Assembly: GCA_021792975.1 (NCBI GenBank)
Contig: JAJYTR010000006.1
Span: forward strand, 1-64,000
Source: Pseudomonadota bacterium
Lineage (GTDB): Bacteria; Pseudomonadota; Gammaproteobacteria; Xanthomonadales; Rhodanobacteraceae
Direction: 5' to 3'
DNA: 64,000 nucleotides
Positions 10,058 through 22,536 of the stretch are shown here, one piece after another. Below the pieces are notes generated by a model. That model saw nothing but the letters and a program-made list of their open reading frames with translations, had not been told where the DNA came from and did not search any database. The position numbers and the translations under genes were made by a program. The number at the start of each line of letters is the position of its first letter. Position 1 is the first letter of the stretch.

Positions 10058-10553
10058 GCGCATCTGCCTGCGGACCACCGGTACCGAGGTACGGGCTGTA
10101 GCGCGCCGAGATCAGCGCCACCCGCCCGTCCGGTAACTGCACGTAGCGCTCGGGCGCCAGCGGCGTCAGCGCGCCGAAGGCCAGCCGCGTGCCGTCCAGC
10201 CACAGCAGCGCCAGCGGCGGTGCCAGGCCCAGGCGCGCGGGCACCACCGCGGATGCCGGCAGCCAGCGCACCACCGGCGCGGCGGCGATGCCGGCCAGCG
10301 CGTCCAGCCGTACGCGGCCGACCGCCGCCGGCGGCGTGCCGCTGCGCCACCAGTGCCCGCCGCGCCGGACGAAATCCAGCCGCGCGGCGCCCGGCAACTG
10401 CACGCCGATGCGGGTGATCGCGGCCGGCGCGATCGGCAGCAGGCGTCCGTCGCGCAGCGCCTGCTGCTGGCGCCGCCAGGCCCACAGTGCGGCCAGCAGC
10501 AGCAACGCGGTGACGGCCAGCAGCACCAGGCCGTGGCGGACGGCGCGGCGCAT
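10041..10553 (-). CDS. DUF4340-like membrane-anchored protein of a Gld-type ABC system
   Basis: Short N-terminal TM and repeat-like beta region; genomic position next to GldG-like protein. Confidence 0.55.
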   Translation of the reverse strand: MRRAVRHGLVLLAVTALLLLAALWAWRRQQQALRDGRLLPIAPAAITRIGVQLPGAARLDFVRRGGHWWRSGTPPAAVGRVRLDALAGIAAAPVVRWLPASAVVPARLGLAPPLALLWLDGTRLAFGALTPLAPERYVQLPDGRVALISARYSPYLGTGGPQADAHAGTP

Positions 10554-11881
10554 CAGCGGCGGCGCCGGCGCAGCCACAGTGCGAACGCGCCGGCCAGCAG
10601 CAGCGCGGGCAGCAGGATCAGCGCGGCGGTCAGCGCATCCAGGCCGCGCTGGCCGATGCGCAGAAAGCGGTCGGGCGCGGCGCGCGGCGGCAGGCGCACC
10701 AGCGCATCGTCGCCCAGCAGCCAGTCGAAGACGCGCGTGCCCAGCGCGGCGTTGCCGCCGTTGCCGAGAAACGTGTTGGAAAGGAAGTCGCCGTCGCCGA
10801 TCACCACCACGCGCTGCTGATCGCGCAGCGGGTTGGCCGACAGCCGGCTCAGCGCGAAGCCGAAATCCAGCGGCCCGCGCAGATCGCCGGTGGCGGCCGA
10901 ATAGGCCGGCACCGGACCGGTACCGGCTGGTGCGGTGTAACTCCGCGCGGACGAGCGCAGCAGCGGCGTGTACTTCCAGTTGCTGCCGCTGCGCGCCAGC
11001 GCCACCACGCCGGGGAACAGCGTGTCGAGCGTGAAACCGCGGGTGATGGCCGCGGGTGGATAGCGCGCGACCAGCACCATGCGCGGATCGGCCAGTCCCG
11101 CCGCGGCGCCGGCGCCGTCGATGATTTCGCCCGGCAGCTGCACCAGGCCCAGTTCCTTCGCGAGCGGCGTCAGACCCAGATCCGTGCTGCCCGGATCGGT
11201 CAGCCACAGCAGGTTGCCGCCCTCGCGCAGCCAGTCGACCAGCTTGCGCACGGACGGCGGCGCCAGCCGTGCCAGCGGACTGGCCAGTACCACCAGACCG
11301 GCGTTCTGCGGGATGGCCGCCACCTGCGCCAGGTTGACCGGCACCGCCTGCACGCCCTGCGCCGCCATTTGCGCCATGAACGCGCCCAAATCGGCATTGG
11401 CGCGGCCGGAAGGCGAGCGCTCGCCGTCGCCGGTGATGAAGGCCACGCGCTGCGTGCCGCCGCGCGCCAGGCGGGCCAGCGCGTCGGTGAAGGCCTGGTC
11501 GGAAAGCTGCGTGAGGTGCAGGCTGCGCGCGCCGTGGCGCAGCACCAGCTCGCCGTCCACCGTGATGCCGGCGGCGCGTGTGGCGCCGGGATCGGCGGCC
11601 GGATCGACGAAGCGCAGCGTCAGGTCGGGCTTGAAGCGCCGGTAGCGCGCGATGAAGCCGCTGATCTCCGCACGCAGTCCGCGGCCGGGGCTGGCGTAGC
11701 TGGTGACCTCGAGCGGCCCCTGGATCCGCCGCAACAGCGCCACGCTCTGCGGCGCGATGCTGGCGCGCGCGTCCCAGCTCCAGTCCCAGGTGGCGCCGGC
11801 GCGCGTGCTCAGGTACCCCAGCGCACCGGCCGCGGCCAGCAGCATCAGGTACACCGCCAGCGAAGCCAGGCGCGCGCGCAT
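10553..11881 (-). CDS. GldG-family ABC-type transport auxiliary protein
   Basis: N-term TM, SIAPQSVALLRRIQGPLEVTSYAS..., IDGELVLRHG, C-terminal TM FALWLRRRRR. Confidence 0.75.
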   Translation of the reverse strand: MRARLASLAVYLMLLAAAGALGYLSTRAGATWDWSWDARASIAPQSVALLRRIQGPLEVTSYASPGRGLRAEISGFIARYRRFKPDLTLRFVDPAADPGATRAAGITVDGELVLRHGARSLHLTQLSDQAFTDALARLARGGTQRVAFITGDGERSPSGRANADLGAFMAQMAAQGVQAVPVNLAQVAAIPQNAGLVVLASPLARLAPPSVRKLVDWLREGGNLLWLTDPGSTDLGLTPLAKELGLVQLPGEIIDGAGAAAGLADPRMVLVARYPPAAITRGFTLDTLFPGVVALARSGSNWKYTPLLRSSARSYTAPAGTGPVPAYSAATGDLRGPLDFGFALSRLSANPLRDQQRVVVIGDGDFLSNTFLGNGGNAALGTRVFDWLLGDDALVRLPPRAAPDRFLRIGQRGLDALTAALILLPALLLAGAFALWLRRRRR

Positions 11882-12639
11882 CAGTCCAGCGCCCGTTCGC
11901 GCGCCAGACGCTGGATGGCGAGACCCAGCGCCAGCGCGATCAGGATGCCGAAATAGGCCAGATCCTGCGTCGCCACCAGCCCGCGCAGCATGGGCTGCAG
12001 GTGCGTGGGCAGGCTCAGCCAGCGCAGCAGCGGTGCGGAGAGCTGTGGTGCCCGGCCCTGCGCGGCGCCGGCCCACAGCGCCAGGGTCACCGCCAGCGCC
12101 AGCGCCGCTGCCAGCACCGGCTGCCGCGTGAAGGCCGAGGCCGCCACGCCCACCGCCAGCAGCGCCGCCAGCAGCAGCGCCAGCCCCAGCGTGGCCGCGG
12201 CCAGCTTGCCGTAATCCAGATGCGTGGCCGGCGCCAGCAGCAGCGGCAGCAGCAGCACCAGCGCCAGCAGCAGCCACAGCCACAGCAACTGCGCCAGGTA
12301 CTTGCCCAGCACGATGGCCGCTGCCGGCAGGCCCTGCGCCAGCAGCAGCGGCAGCGTGCCGGCGCGGCGCTCGCCGGCCAGCGTCTGCATGCTGAGGATG
12401 GGCGTGAGCAGCAGCGCGATCTCGGCGAACTGCGCCAGCAGCGGTACCGCCACGATGTCGGTGTAGCCGGGTGCCGCGGGCAGCGTGGCCAGATGCGCCT
12501 GCGCCTTGAGGAACGCGCCCAGCGCCAGCAGCAGATTCCAGCCCAGCCAGCCCAGCACCGCGGCCGCCAGCACCCAGGGCCAGGGGCGCAGCAGCAGCCG
12601 GCGCAGTTCGACGCGCAGCAGGGCGGGCACGGCGCTCAC
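11881..12639 (-). CDS. ABC-2 type permease
   Basis: Multi-TM with LTPILSMQTLAGERRAGTLPLLL (ABC-2 motif). Confidence 0.85.
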   Translation of the reverse strand: MSAVPALLRVELRRLLLRPWPWVLAAAVLGWLGWNLLLALGAFLKAQAHLATLPAAPGYTDIVAVPLLAQFAEIALLLTPILSMQTLAGERRAGTLPLLLAQGLPAAAIVLGKYLAQLLWLWLLLALVLLLPLLLAPATHLDYGKLAAATLGLALLLAALLAVGVAASAFTRQPVLAAALALAVTLALWAGAAQGRAPQLSAPLLRWLSLPTHLQPMLRGLVATQDLAYFGILIALALGLAIQRLARERALD

Positions 12640-13568
12640 GTGGCGCGCGCCTCGGCGCCGCCGGCAATGCGGGCGAAGGTCTGCGCCAGGGTGTGCGCCG
12701 CCGGCTCCAGGCCGTGCAGCGCCACACCGGCGGCCAACAGTGCCGGGGCGATGGCCGCCACATCGGCGCCTGCGCGCAGCCGCACGCGCAGGCGCGCGTC
12801 CTCCTCGATGGCGATCGCCTGCGCCAGCGGCGCCAGCACGGCGCGCGCGCGTTCCGACCCGCCGGGCTGCACGGTGACGCTCCAGGCATCAGCGCGCATA
12901 TGCAGCGGCTCGTCGTGGCGCAACGCACCCTCGTGCAGGATGGCCACGCGCGTGCATTGCGTCTCGACCTCGGCCAGCAGGTGGGTGGAGATCACGATGG
13001 CCGCGCCGTCCGCCGCATGCGCGCGCAACAGCGCGCGCAGGCGCTCGGCCTGCAGCGGATCGAGGCCGTTGCCTGGCTCGTCCAGCACCAGCAGGCCGGG
13101 ACCGTGCAGCAGCGCGCAGGCCAGGCCCACGCGCTGGCGCTGGCCCAGCGAGAGCAGGCCGCACAGGCGCCAGCGCAGCGGCGCCAGGTCCAGGCGCTCC
13201 AGCAGCGCGTCGCGCGCGGCGGACAGGGCCGTGCCGCGCAGGCCGCGCAGGCGGCCGTGCGCGTCGAGCTGCTCGCGCACGCTCAGCTCCGGCCACAGCG
13301 GCGCCTGCTCGGGCAGGTAGCCGATGTGATCGCGCGCACGCCGTGGCGATTCGGACAGGTCGACGCCGTCCAGTTCGACGCGCCCCGCCGTGGGCGCCAG
13401 CACCCCAGCCATCAGCATCAGCGCGGTGGACTTGCCGGCGCCGTTGACACCCAGCAGGCCCAGCACCTCACCGCCCCGCAGGCCCAGCGTCAGCGGGCTG
13501 AGGACAGTGCGCCCGGCGCGGATGCGCGCGGCGGCATGCAGGGCGAGCCGTGCGGGGGCAGACGACAT
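12636..13568 (-). CDS. ABC transporter ATP-binding protein
   Basis: Walker A GVNGAGKST, signature LSLGQRQRVGLA, Walker B LLVLDEP. Confidence 0.93.
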   Translation of the reverse strand: MSSAPARLALHAAARIRAGRTVLSPLTLGLRGGEVLGLLGVNGAGKSTALMLMAGVLAPTAGRVELDGVDLSESPRRARDHIGYLPEQAPLWPELSVREQLDAHGRLRGLRGTALSAARDALLERLDLAPLRWRLCGLLSLGQRQRVGLACALLHGPGLLVLDEPGNGLDPLQAERLRALLRAHAADGAAIVISTHLLAEVETQCTRVAILHEGALRHDEPLHMRADAWSVTVQPGGSERARAVLAPLAQAIAIEEDARLRVRLRAGADVAAIAPALLAAGVALHGLEPAAHTLAQTFARIAGGAEARAT

Positions 13569-13668
13569 GGTGCGGATTGTCACGTTCGCTGACTGCGCGC
13601 CGCAACCGTGCTGGCGGGTACGGCGGGACGGGTCTAAGCTGCGCCGCGTTCTGTACCCCGTGAGTCCC

Positions 13669-14868
13669 ATGTCCGATTCCCTGCTGAGCTTTCTCGCCCA
13701 CGGCCTCACCCGCGCCGGCCTGGGCACGATGGCGCTGTACCTGCTGGTGGTGACCCAGCTGACCATCTTGTCGGTGACGCTGTACCTGCACCGCAGCCAG
13801 GCGCACCGCGGCGTCGATTTTCATCCGCTCATCGCGCACTTCTTCCGCTTCTGGACGTGGCTGACCACCGCCATGGTCACCAAGCAGTGGGTGGCGGTGC
13901 ATCGCAAGCACCACGCCAAGGTCGAGACCAGCGAGGACCCGCACAGCCCGATGGTGTTCGGCATCCGGCGCGTGTTCTGGCAGGGCGTCGAGCTGTACCG
14001 CGTCGCCGCCGCCGACCGGGATACCGCCGAGAAATACGGCCGCGGCACGCCGGAGGACTGGATCGAGCGCAATCTCTATGCGCGCTTTCCCGACGCCGGC
14101 CCGACCCTGCTGGCGCTGGTCAGCATCGCCCTGTTCGGCTTCTGGGGCCTGGCCATCTGGGCCATCCAGATGCTGTGGATCCCGTTCTGGGCCGCCGGCT
14201 TCGTCAATGGTCTGGGCCACTGGTGGGGCTACCGCAATTTCGAGTCCTCCGACACTTCCACCAACCTCTTGCCCTGGGGCCTGTGGATCGGCGGCGAGGA
14301 GCTGCACAACAACCACCACGCCTTCCCCAGTTCGGCCAAGTTCGCGCTGCGCCGCTTCGAGGTGGACATCGGCTGGGTGGTGATCCGCCTGCTGGCCGCA
14401 CTGCGCCTGGCCCGGGTGCTGCGCGTGGCGCCCGCGCTGGACGTGCGCCCCAACGTGCACCTGCCCGATACGGAAACGCTGAAGGCGGTGCTGACGCATC
14501 GCTTCCGCGCCCTCACCGACTACTACCGCCAGGTCATCGTGCCCACGCTGCGGGACGAAGCCGTGCAGGCCAGCGAGCGTGTGCGGGCGGTGCCCGGCAA
14601 GCTGCGCCGTGCGCTGGCCGATGGCGGCCGCTGGCTGGACGGCGAGGGGCGCGCGCGCCTGCAGGCGCTGGTCGAGCGCCGCCCCACCCTGCGCACCGTG
14701 GTCGAATACCGCGCGCGGCTGCTGGCCGCGCTGGACCAGCGCGTGCCCGAGCAGGCGCTGAAGAATCTGCAGCAGTGGGTGCGCGAGGCCGAAGCCAGCG
14801 GCATCGCCGTGCTGCAGCAGTACGCCGCGCGGCTGAAGGGCTACGCCCTGCCGGCCGCCGCGACCTGA
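13669..14868 (+). CDS. acyl-CoA/fatty-acid desaturase (delta-9 type)
   Basis: His boxes HRSQAH, HRKHHA, HNNHHAF. Confidence 0.9.
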   Translation: MSDSLLSFLAHGLTRAGLGTMALYLLVVTQLTILSVTLYLHRSQAHRGVDFHPLIAHFFRFWTWLTTAMVTKQWVAVHRKHHAKVETSEDPHSPMVFGIRRVFWQGVELYRVAAADRDTAEKYGRGTPEDWIERNLYARFPDAGPTLLALVSIALFGFWGLAIWAIQMLWIPFWAAGFVNGLGHWWGYRNFESSDTSTNLLPWGLWIGGEELHNNHHAFPSSAKFALRRFEVDIGWVVIRLLAALRLARVLRVAPALDVRPNVHLPDTETLKAVLTHRFRALTDYYRQVIVPTLRDEAVQASERVRAVPGKLRRALADGGRWLDGEGRARLQALVERRPTLRTVVEYRARLLAALDQRVPEQALKNLQQWVREAEASGIAVLQQYAARLKGYALPAAAT

Positions 14869-14915
14869 ACGCCGGGCCCGGTGCCGCACGCGGGCGCCGG
14901 CCGCCCCTCTCAGTC

Positions 14916-15379
14916 TCAGCCGGCCGTGAAGTCCTCCTCGAACAGCGCGTAGGGCGTGCGCCGCATGCCCTGTGCGGCGTAGGTCTGCTGCGCGCGCGCG
15001 TTGTCCTGCTCGACGTACAGACGCAGCCCCGCCGCGCCCGCCGCCTGCGCGCGCTCGCGCACGGCCCGGTGCAGCGCGCGGTAGACCCCGGTGCGGCGCA
15101 GGGCGGGCAGCACGTACACGCTCTGGATCCACCAGAAATCGCCGCCGCGCCAGTCGCTCCACTCGTAGGTGACCATCAGCGTGCCGGCGTATCGGCCATC
15201 ACACTCGGCCAGCAGATAGAAGCCGCGTGCCGGCTCCCGCAGCAGCGTCGCCACGCCGCGGGCCAGCCGCTGCGGGTCGAGACGCCTGTGCTCGGTTTCC
15301 AGCGCCATGGCGGCGGCACACTCGACCAGGAAGCCGTGGTCGTCGGGGCGCGCCGCACGCACCTGCACGACAGGGCCGG

Positions 15380-15383
<4 letters not shown>
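14916..15383 (-). CDS. GNAT-family N-acetyltransferase
   Basis: VRAARPDDHGFLVECAAAMA...SVYVLPALRRTGVYRALHRAV. Confidence 0.8.
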
Positions 15384-16779
<1,396 letters not shown>

Positions 16780-16783
<4 letters not shown>

Positions 16784-17772
16784 GGCGCGCCCTCCGCCAG
16801 CGGCAGGCGCAGCACGAACAGCGCACCGCGTGTGCTGGACGCCAGTTCGAGTTCGCCGCCCTGCTCGCGCAGGCCGGCGCGCGCCAGCGCCAGGCCCAGG
16901 CCGGTACCGCCGGGACGACCCGACACCCAGGGCTGGAACAGCCGCGCGCGCAGATCGGCCGGCACCCCGGGGCCGTCGTCGTGTACCTCGATGCGCAGCA
17001 CGCGGCGGCCGCCGGCCAGCCGCGCGCCGACCTCGGCGCGCGTGCGCAGCGTGACGCTGCGCGCACCCGCCTCGTGCGCGTTGCGCAACAGGTTCAGCAG
17101 CGCCTGCACCACGCGTGCGGCATCGCCCAGCGCCGGCGGCAGGCTGGGATCGTAATCGCGCTGCAGATGCGGCGCGTCCGGCTGCGCCAGCAGCAGCGCG
17201 GCCACCTGTTCGAGCGGCGCGTGCACGTCGAAGGGCGCGACCTGCGGCGGCGCGCCGGCATCCTGCAGCAAACGCTGGCCCAGCGCGGCCAGGCGGTCGC
17301 ACTCGCCGCGGATCAGCGTGGCCAGCTCGCGCTGGGCCGATGTCGGCGCTTCGCGCTCCAACAGTTGCGCCGCGCCGCGCATGCCGGCCAGTGGGTTGCG
17401 CAGCTCGTGCGCCAGGCTGCGCAGGGCCGGCAGCGGATCCTCGGCGACGGCGGCGGTGGCCGGCAGTTCGATCAGCACGGCGGCGTCCTCCAGCGGCTGC
17501 AGCCGCAGCGGTAATGCCACATCCAGCTGCGGCGTCGGCCCCAGCACCACGGCGCCCAGGTGCAACGGCCGGCGCTCGGCACGGCAGCGCGCCACCGGCT
17601 CCAGCAGACCGGGCGCCAGCGTCGCTAGCAGTCCGCCACGGCAGCGCGGCGGGCTGCTGCCCAGCCGCTGCGCGAAAGCGACGTTCAGCCAGGCCAGGCG
17701 GTCACCGGCGTCGGACACCGCCATGCCGGTGTCCAGCAGATCGCACAAGGCTTGCGCATCGGGTAGTGCCAT
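16780..17772 (-). CDS. ntrB: nitrogen regulation sensor kinase NtrB
   Basis: PAS-like N-term, SLAHELRNPLAGMRGAAQLLERE H-box, HDDGPGVPADLR; paired with ntrC. Confidence 0.88.
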
Positions 17773-17895
17773 TGCACCAGTCTAGAGCGCGGGGGCGGGC
17801 GTCTGCAGCGCGCGCTGAAGGCTTTTGTCACACGGCCGGCTCGAACTGTTGTCACAATCGGGCCGACCTCCCTTCCCCTGCCGCACGACGATCGC

Positions 17896-19020
17896 ATGCA
17901 CCTGGTGGACACCACGCTGTTCTACGCACCCCACAGCGGCGGGGTGAAACGCTATCTGCACGAGAAGCGGCGCAGCCTGGCGGCATGGCCGGAAATCACG
18001 CACACGCTGCTGGTGCCGGGCACCACGGATGCCCTGATCGCCGGCGGCATCAGCACGCTGGCGGCACCGCGCCTGCCGCACCGCGCCGGCTACCGCTGGC
18101 CGCTGCGCCGGCATGCCTGGCGCGCGGCGCTGGTCGCGCTGGCACCGGATCTGATCGAGGCCGGCGATCCCTACCTGCCGGGCCGGGCCGCGGCCGAAGC
18201 CGCGCAGCAGCTGGGCATCCCCGCGGCGGCGTTCGCGCATTCGGACCTGCCGCGCCTGCTGGGCCGCTACATCGGCGCGGCGGGCGTGCGCGCCGGCGAG
18301 GCCTGGCTGCGGCGGCTGTACGCACGCTACGACGCGGTGCTGGCGCCCAGCCGGGTGATCGCCCGGCGCCTGGCCGACGCCGGCATCGAGCGCCTGGCGC
18401 TGCAACCGCTGGGCGTGGACGACGGCATCTTCCACCCGCGCCAGAACGTGCTCGACCTGCGTGCCCGCCTGGGCCTGCCGGCGCGCACGCGGCTGCTGGT
18501 CTTCGCCGGACGCCTGGCGCCGGAGAAGAACATCGCCACGCTGCGCGCGGCGGTGCGCCGGCTGGGTGCGCCCTACCACCTGCTGCTGGTGGGCGGACGC
18601 GACGCGCGCCGGCTGGACGCGGGCACCAGCGTGCTGCCCTACGAAGCCGACACCGGACACCTGGCGCAACTGCTGGCCAGTTGTGACGCGCTGGTGCACG
18701 CCGGCACCCAGGAGACCTTCGGCATGGTGGTGCTGGAGGCCTTCGCCTGCGCGCGCCCGGTGGTGGCGGTGCCGGCCGGTGCCCTGCCCGAACTGGTGGA
18801 CGCGCAGGTCGGCGTGCTGGCGGCGCAGGCCGGCGCCGCCGCGCTGGCCGAGGCGGTGGCGGCGCTGTACACGCGCGACCGCGCGGCGCTGGGCGTTGCG
18901 GCACGCGCGCGCGTCGAACACAACTACGCCTGGCCGCGGGTCGTCGCCCGGCAGTTGGACACCTACCGCGCGCTGCTACACCAGCCGCGTGCCACCGCGC
19001 TGGCCGGAGTGGCGCTGTGA
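17896..19020 (+). CDS. glycosyltransferase family 4/group 1
   Basis: LLVFAGRLAPEKNIATLRAAV..., HAGTQETFGMVVLEAFACARPVVAVPAGALPELV. Confidence 0.9.
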   Translation: MHLVDTTLFYAPHSGGVKRYLHEKRRSLAAWPEITHTLLVPGTTDALIAGGISTLAAPRLPHRAGYRWPLRRHAWRAALVALAPDLIEAGDPYLPGRAAAEAAQQLGIPAAAFAHSDLPRLLGRYIGAAGVRAGEAWLRRLYARYDAVLAPSRVIARRLADAGIERLALQPLGVDDGIFHPRQNVLDLRARLGLPARTRLLVFAGRLAPEKNIATLRAAVRRLGAPYHLLLVGGRDARRLDAGTSVLPYEADTGHLAQLLASCDALVHAGTQETFGMVVLEAFACARPVVAVPAGALPELVDAQVGVLAAQAGAAALAEAVAALYTRDRAALGVAARARVEHNYAWPRVVARQLDTYRALLHQPRATALAGVAL

Positions 19021-19781
19021 GCGGCCTGCTGTGCATCGCCCTGCACGACGTGGCGCCGGCCACCTGGGATGCCTGCCGGCGCTGGCTGGACCAGCTCGAT
19101 GCATTGGAAGCCAGCGCGCCGACGCTGTTGCTGGTGCCCGATTTCCACGGCCGCGGCGGCTTCGTGCAGGCGCCGGCCATCGTCGACGAACTGCAGCGGC
19201 GTGCCGCGGCCGGGGCCGAGCTGGCGCAGCACGGCCTGCTGCATCAGGACCGCGCGCCGTCGCCGCGCACCCCCGCGCAGTGGCTGCGCCGGCGCGTGCT
19301 GACCGCGGGCGAAGGCGAGTTCGCCGCGCTGGACGGGCCCGCCGCCGCGCGCGCGCTGGCGCAGGGCCGCGCCCTGTTGGCGCAGAGCGGACTGCACGTC
19401 CGCGGTTTCGTGCCGCCGGCCTGGCTGGCCAGCGCGGCGGCGCGCGCGGCGATCCGTGAAGTGGGCTACGCCTGGACCTCCGATCACCGCGCGCTGTACG
19501 ACCTGCCGCGCGCGCTGCGCGTACCGGCGCCGGTGCTGGCCGCCTCGCCGCGCAGCGGCTGGCGGCGCGCCGCCAGCCGCGTCTGGCTCGGCGCCGCGCT
19601 GCGCGCCACGCACGCCGCGCCGATCGTGCGCGTGGGGCTGCATCCGGCTGACGTCGAATACCCGGCGCTGCTGCGCGCCTGGCGCACCGTGCTGCGTGCG
19701 CTGCTGGACCGGCGCACCGCCGTCACCAAACAGGAGGCGCTGCAGATGCATCCGGCCGCGCTGCACGAGGTGCACGCCTGA
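19017..19781 (+). CDS. DUF2334-like polysaccharide deacetylase family protein
   Basis: CIALHDVAPATWDACRRWLDQLD..LLVPDFHGRG..ELAQHGLLH. Confidence 0.75.
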   Translation: MSGLLCIALHDVAPATWDACRRWLDQLDALEASAPTLLLVPDFHGRGGFVQAPAIVDELQRRAAAGAELAQHGLLHQDRAPSPRTPAQWLRRRVLTAGEGEFAALDGPAAARALAQGRALLAQSGLHVRGFVPPAWLASAAARAAIREVGYAWTSDHRALYDLPRALRVPAPVLAASPRSGWRRAASRVWLGAALRATHAAPIVRVGLHPADVEYPALLRAWRTVLRALLDRRTAVTKQEALQMHPAALHEVHA

Positions 19782-20746
19782 TGCGCCGCCTGGGCACTCT
19801 GGGCGCGGGCATACTGGCACTGGCCTTCGCGCTGGCGCTGCCGCTGGCCTGGGGCGGCCTGCCGGCGCTGCGCAGCAGCCTCGACTTCCCGCGCGCCGCG
19901 TGGGGCGCGGTGCTGCTGCTGGCGGCACTGGCGGCGCTGGCGCGGGCCACCCGCCAGCAATGGCTGCTGAAACGGCTGGGCGCCGCGCCGCGTCCCCGCC
20001 TCAATTTGGCCGTCTCGCTGGCCACCGAAACTGCGTACACGCTGACCCCGGGCAGCACGGGCGGCCTGCCCGCCTCGGTGTGGCTGCTGCGCCGCGCCGG
20101 CGTGCCGCTGCATGCGGCGCTGGCGGTCAGCGCTGCCGACCCGCTGCTGGATGCGCTGTTCTTCGCCATCGCGCTGCCGGCGGCGGCGCTGGCGCTGACG
20201 CTGGAAACCGACGTGCCGCTGCTGCGCGAGGGGGCCTGGCTGGTCAGCGCGCTGCTGCTGGCGGCGCTGGGCATGGCCTGGCTGCTGCGCCGGCCACTGC
20301 TGCGCCGGCTGGCCGCCATCGCCTGGCGGCGTCCGCGCTGGCGGCGCGCCTGGCGCGAGCTGCGCGGCAGCCTGCGCGATCTCGCCCGCGGCGGCGTGCG
20401 GCTGTGGCTGCCGCAACTGCTGCTGGCCGCGGTGCAGTGGTGCGCGCGCTACGGCATCCTGGCGGTGATCGTGCACGCGCTGGGCCATCCGCTGCCGTTC
20501 GCCCTGCTGCTGCTGCTGCAGGGCGTGGCGCTGCACGCCGCGCAGTGGACCGGCGCGCCGGCCGGCGCCGGCGGCGCCGAACTGGCGCTGGGCCTGGCGC
20601 TGGGCGCATGGATGCCGGCCGCCAGCGCGGCCAGCGCGGTGCTGCTGTGGCGCATCGGCACGCTGCTGCTGCCCACGATCGCCGGCGCGCTGGCGTTCAT
20701 GCTGCTGGGCGCGCGACGCGGGCAGGCGGTGCCCGAACCGGGCTGA
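19781..20746 (+). CDS. lysylphosphatidylglycerol synthase TM-domain/UPF0104-like membrane protein
   Basis: Multi-TM, TLTPGSTGGLPASVWLLRRAGV...ALAVSAADPLLD; overlaps upstream gene. Confidence 0.7.
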   Translation: MRRLGTLGAGILALAFALALPLAWGGLPALRSSLDFPRAAWGAVLLLAALAALARATRQQWLLKRLGAAPRPRLNLAVSLATETAYTLTPGSTGGLPASVWLLRRAGVPLHAALAVSAADPLLDALFFAIALPAAALALTLETDVPLLREGAWLVSALLLAALGMAWLLRRPLLRRLAAIAWRRPRWRRAWRELRGSLRDLARGGVRLWLPQLLLAAVQWCARYGILAVIVHALGHPLPFALLLLLQGVALHAAQWTGAPAGAGGAELALGLALGAWMPAASAASAVLLWRIGTLLLPTIAGALAFMLLGARRGQAVPEPG

Positions 20747-20782
20747 GCGGCCCGCCGCCGCGCGCCGCGCGACCGCTGCCCG

Positions 20783-22099
20783 CTACAGCACCTGCTCGCC
20801 GTGCAGGCTGATGTCCAGCCCTTCGCGCTCCTGCTCCTCGCTGACGCGCAGGCCGATCGTCCAGTCCAGCAGTTTGAGGATGACCAGGGTCACCGCCGCG
20901 TCGTACACCACGGTAACGCCCACGCCCTTGGCCTGGATCAGCAACTGGCCGAGGTTGCCTTCCAGCACGCCGGCGGTGCCGCCGATGGCCTTGACCGCGA
21001 ACACGCCGGTGAGGATGGCGCCCAGCGCGCCGCCGATGGCATGCACGCCGAAGGCGTCGAGCGAATCGTCGTAGCCGATCATTTCCTTCATGTAGACCGC
21101 GGTCCAGAAGCACACCATGCCGGCGGCGATGCCGATCGCCAGCGCCCCGCTGGGGCCGACGAAGCCGGATGCGGGGGTGATGGCGACCAGTCCGGCCACC
21201 GCACCCGAGCAGGTACCCAGCACCGTGGGTTTTCCTTTCGCCGCCCACTCGGTGAACATCCACGCCAGCGCCGCCGCCGCGGTGGCGATCTGGGTCGCGG
21301 CCATGGCCATGCCGGCGCGGTCGCTGGCGGCGACGGCGGAACCAGCGTTGAAGCCGAACCAGCCCACCCACAGCAGCGAAGCGCCGATCAGGGTGAAGGT
21401 GAGGTTGTGCGGAGGCATCGGCTCCTTGCCGTAGCCCAGGCGCTTGCCCAGCACCAGCGCTGCCACCAGGCCGGCCACGCCGGCGTTGATGTGCACCACG
21501 GTACCGCCGGCGTAGTCGAGCACGCCGTCGCCGCCCAGCCAGCCGCCCGGTCCCCACACCATGTGGGCGATGGGCACATAGACCAGCAGCAGCCAGGTGC
21601 CCATGAACCACAGCAGCGCCGAGAACTTCATGCGGTCGGCGAACGAACCCGCGATCAGCGCCGGGGTGATGATCGCGAAGGTCATCTGGAAGCACATGTA
21701 CGTGGTTTCGGGAATCGTCGGCGCCAGCGCGTTGACGCTGTCCAGGCCCATGCCGGCCAGGAAGAACCGGCTGAGCCCGCCGATGAACGGATTGCCCGCG
21801 GTGAACGCCAGGCTGTACCCGGCGATCATCCACAGCACGGTCACCAGACAGGTGATGGCGAAACTCTGCATCAGCGTCGCCAGCACGTTCTTCTTGCGCA
21901 CCATGCCGCCGTAGAACAGCGCCAGGCCGGGGATGGTCATCATCAGCACCAGCGCCGTGGAGGTGAGCATCCAGGCGTTGTCGCCGCTGTTGATGAAGGC
22001 CGCAGGCGCGGGCGCCGGCGTGGCAGCCTGCGCGGTGACGGCGGCGGCGGCCAGCAGGGCGGACACGCCGGACAGGATCGGGACGAAGCGTTTGTTCAT
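20783..22099 (-). CDS. amtB: ammonium transporter
   Basis: NSGDNAWMLTSTALVLMMTIPGLALFYGGMVRKKNVL; highly characteristic. Confidence 0.97.
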   Translation of the reverse strand: MNKRFVPILSGVSALLAAAAVTAQAATPAPAPAAFINSGDNAWMLTSTALVLMMTIPGLALFYGGMVRKKNVLATLMQSFAITCLVTVLWMIAGYSLAFTAGNPFIGGLSRFFLAGMGLDSVNALAPTIPETTYMCFQMTFAIITPALIAGSFADRMKFSALLWFMGTWLLLVYVPIAHMVWGPGGWLGGDGVLDYAGGTVVHINAGVAGLVAALVLGKRLGYGKEPMPPHNLTFTLIGASLLWVGWFGFNAGSAVAASDRAGMAMAATQIATAAAALAWMFTEWAAKGKPTVLGTCSGAVAGLVAITPASGFVGPSGALAIGIAAGMVCFWTAVYMKEMIGYDDSLDAFGVHAIGGALGAILTGVFAVKAIGGTAGVLEGNLGQLLIQAKGVGVTVVYDAAVTLVILKLLDWTIGLRVSEEQEREGLDISLHGEQVL

Positions 22100-22127
22100 G
22101 GCGGAAGCCCTTGTGCGGTTGACGGAC

Positions 22128-22496
<369 letters not shown>

Positions 22497-22536
22497 TCAA
22501 CATGCGCGGCCGGTGCAGTCCGGTAGCGCCGCCCGT

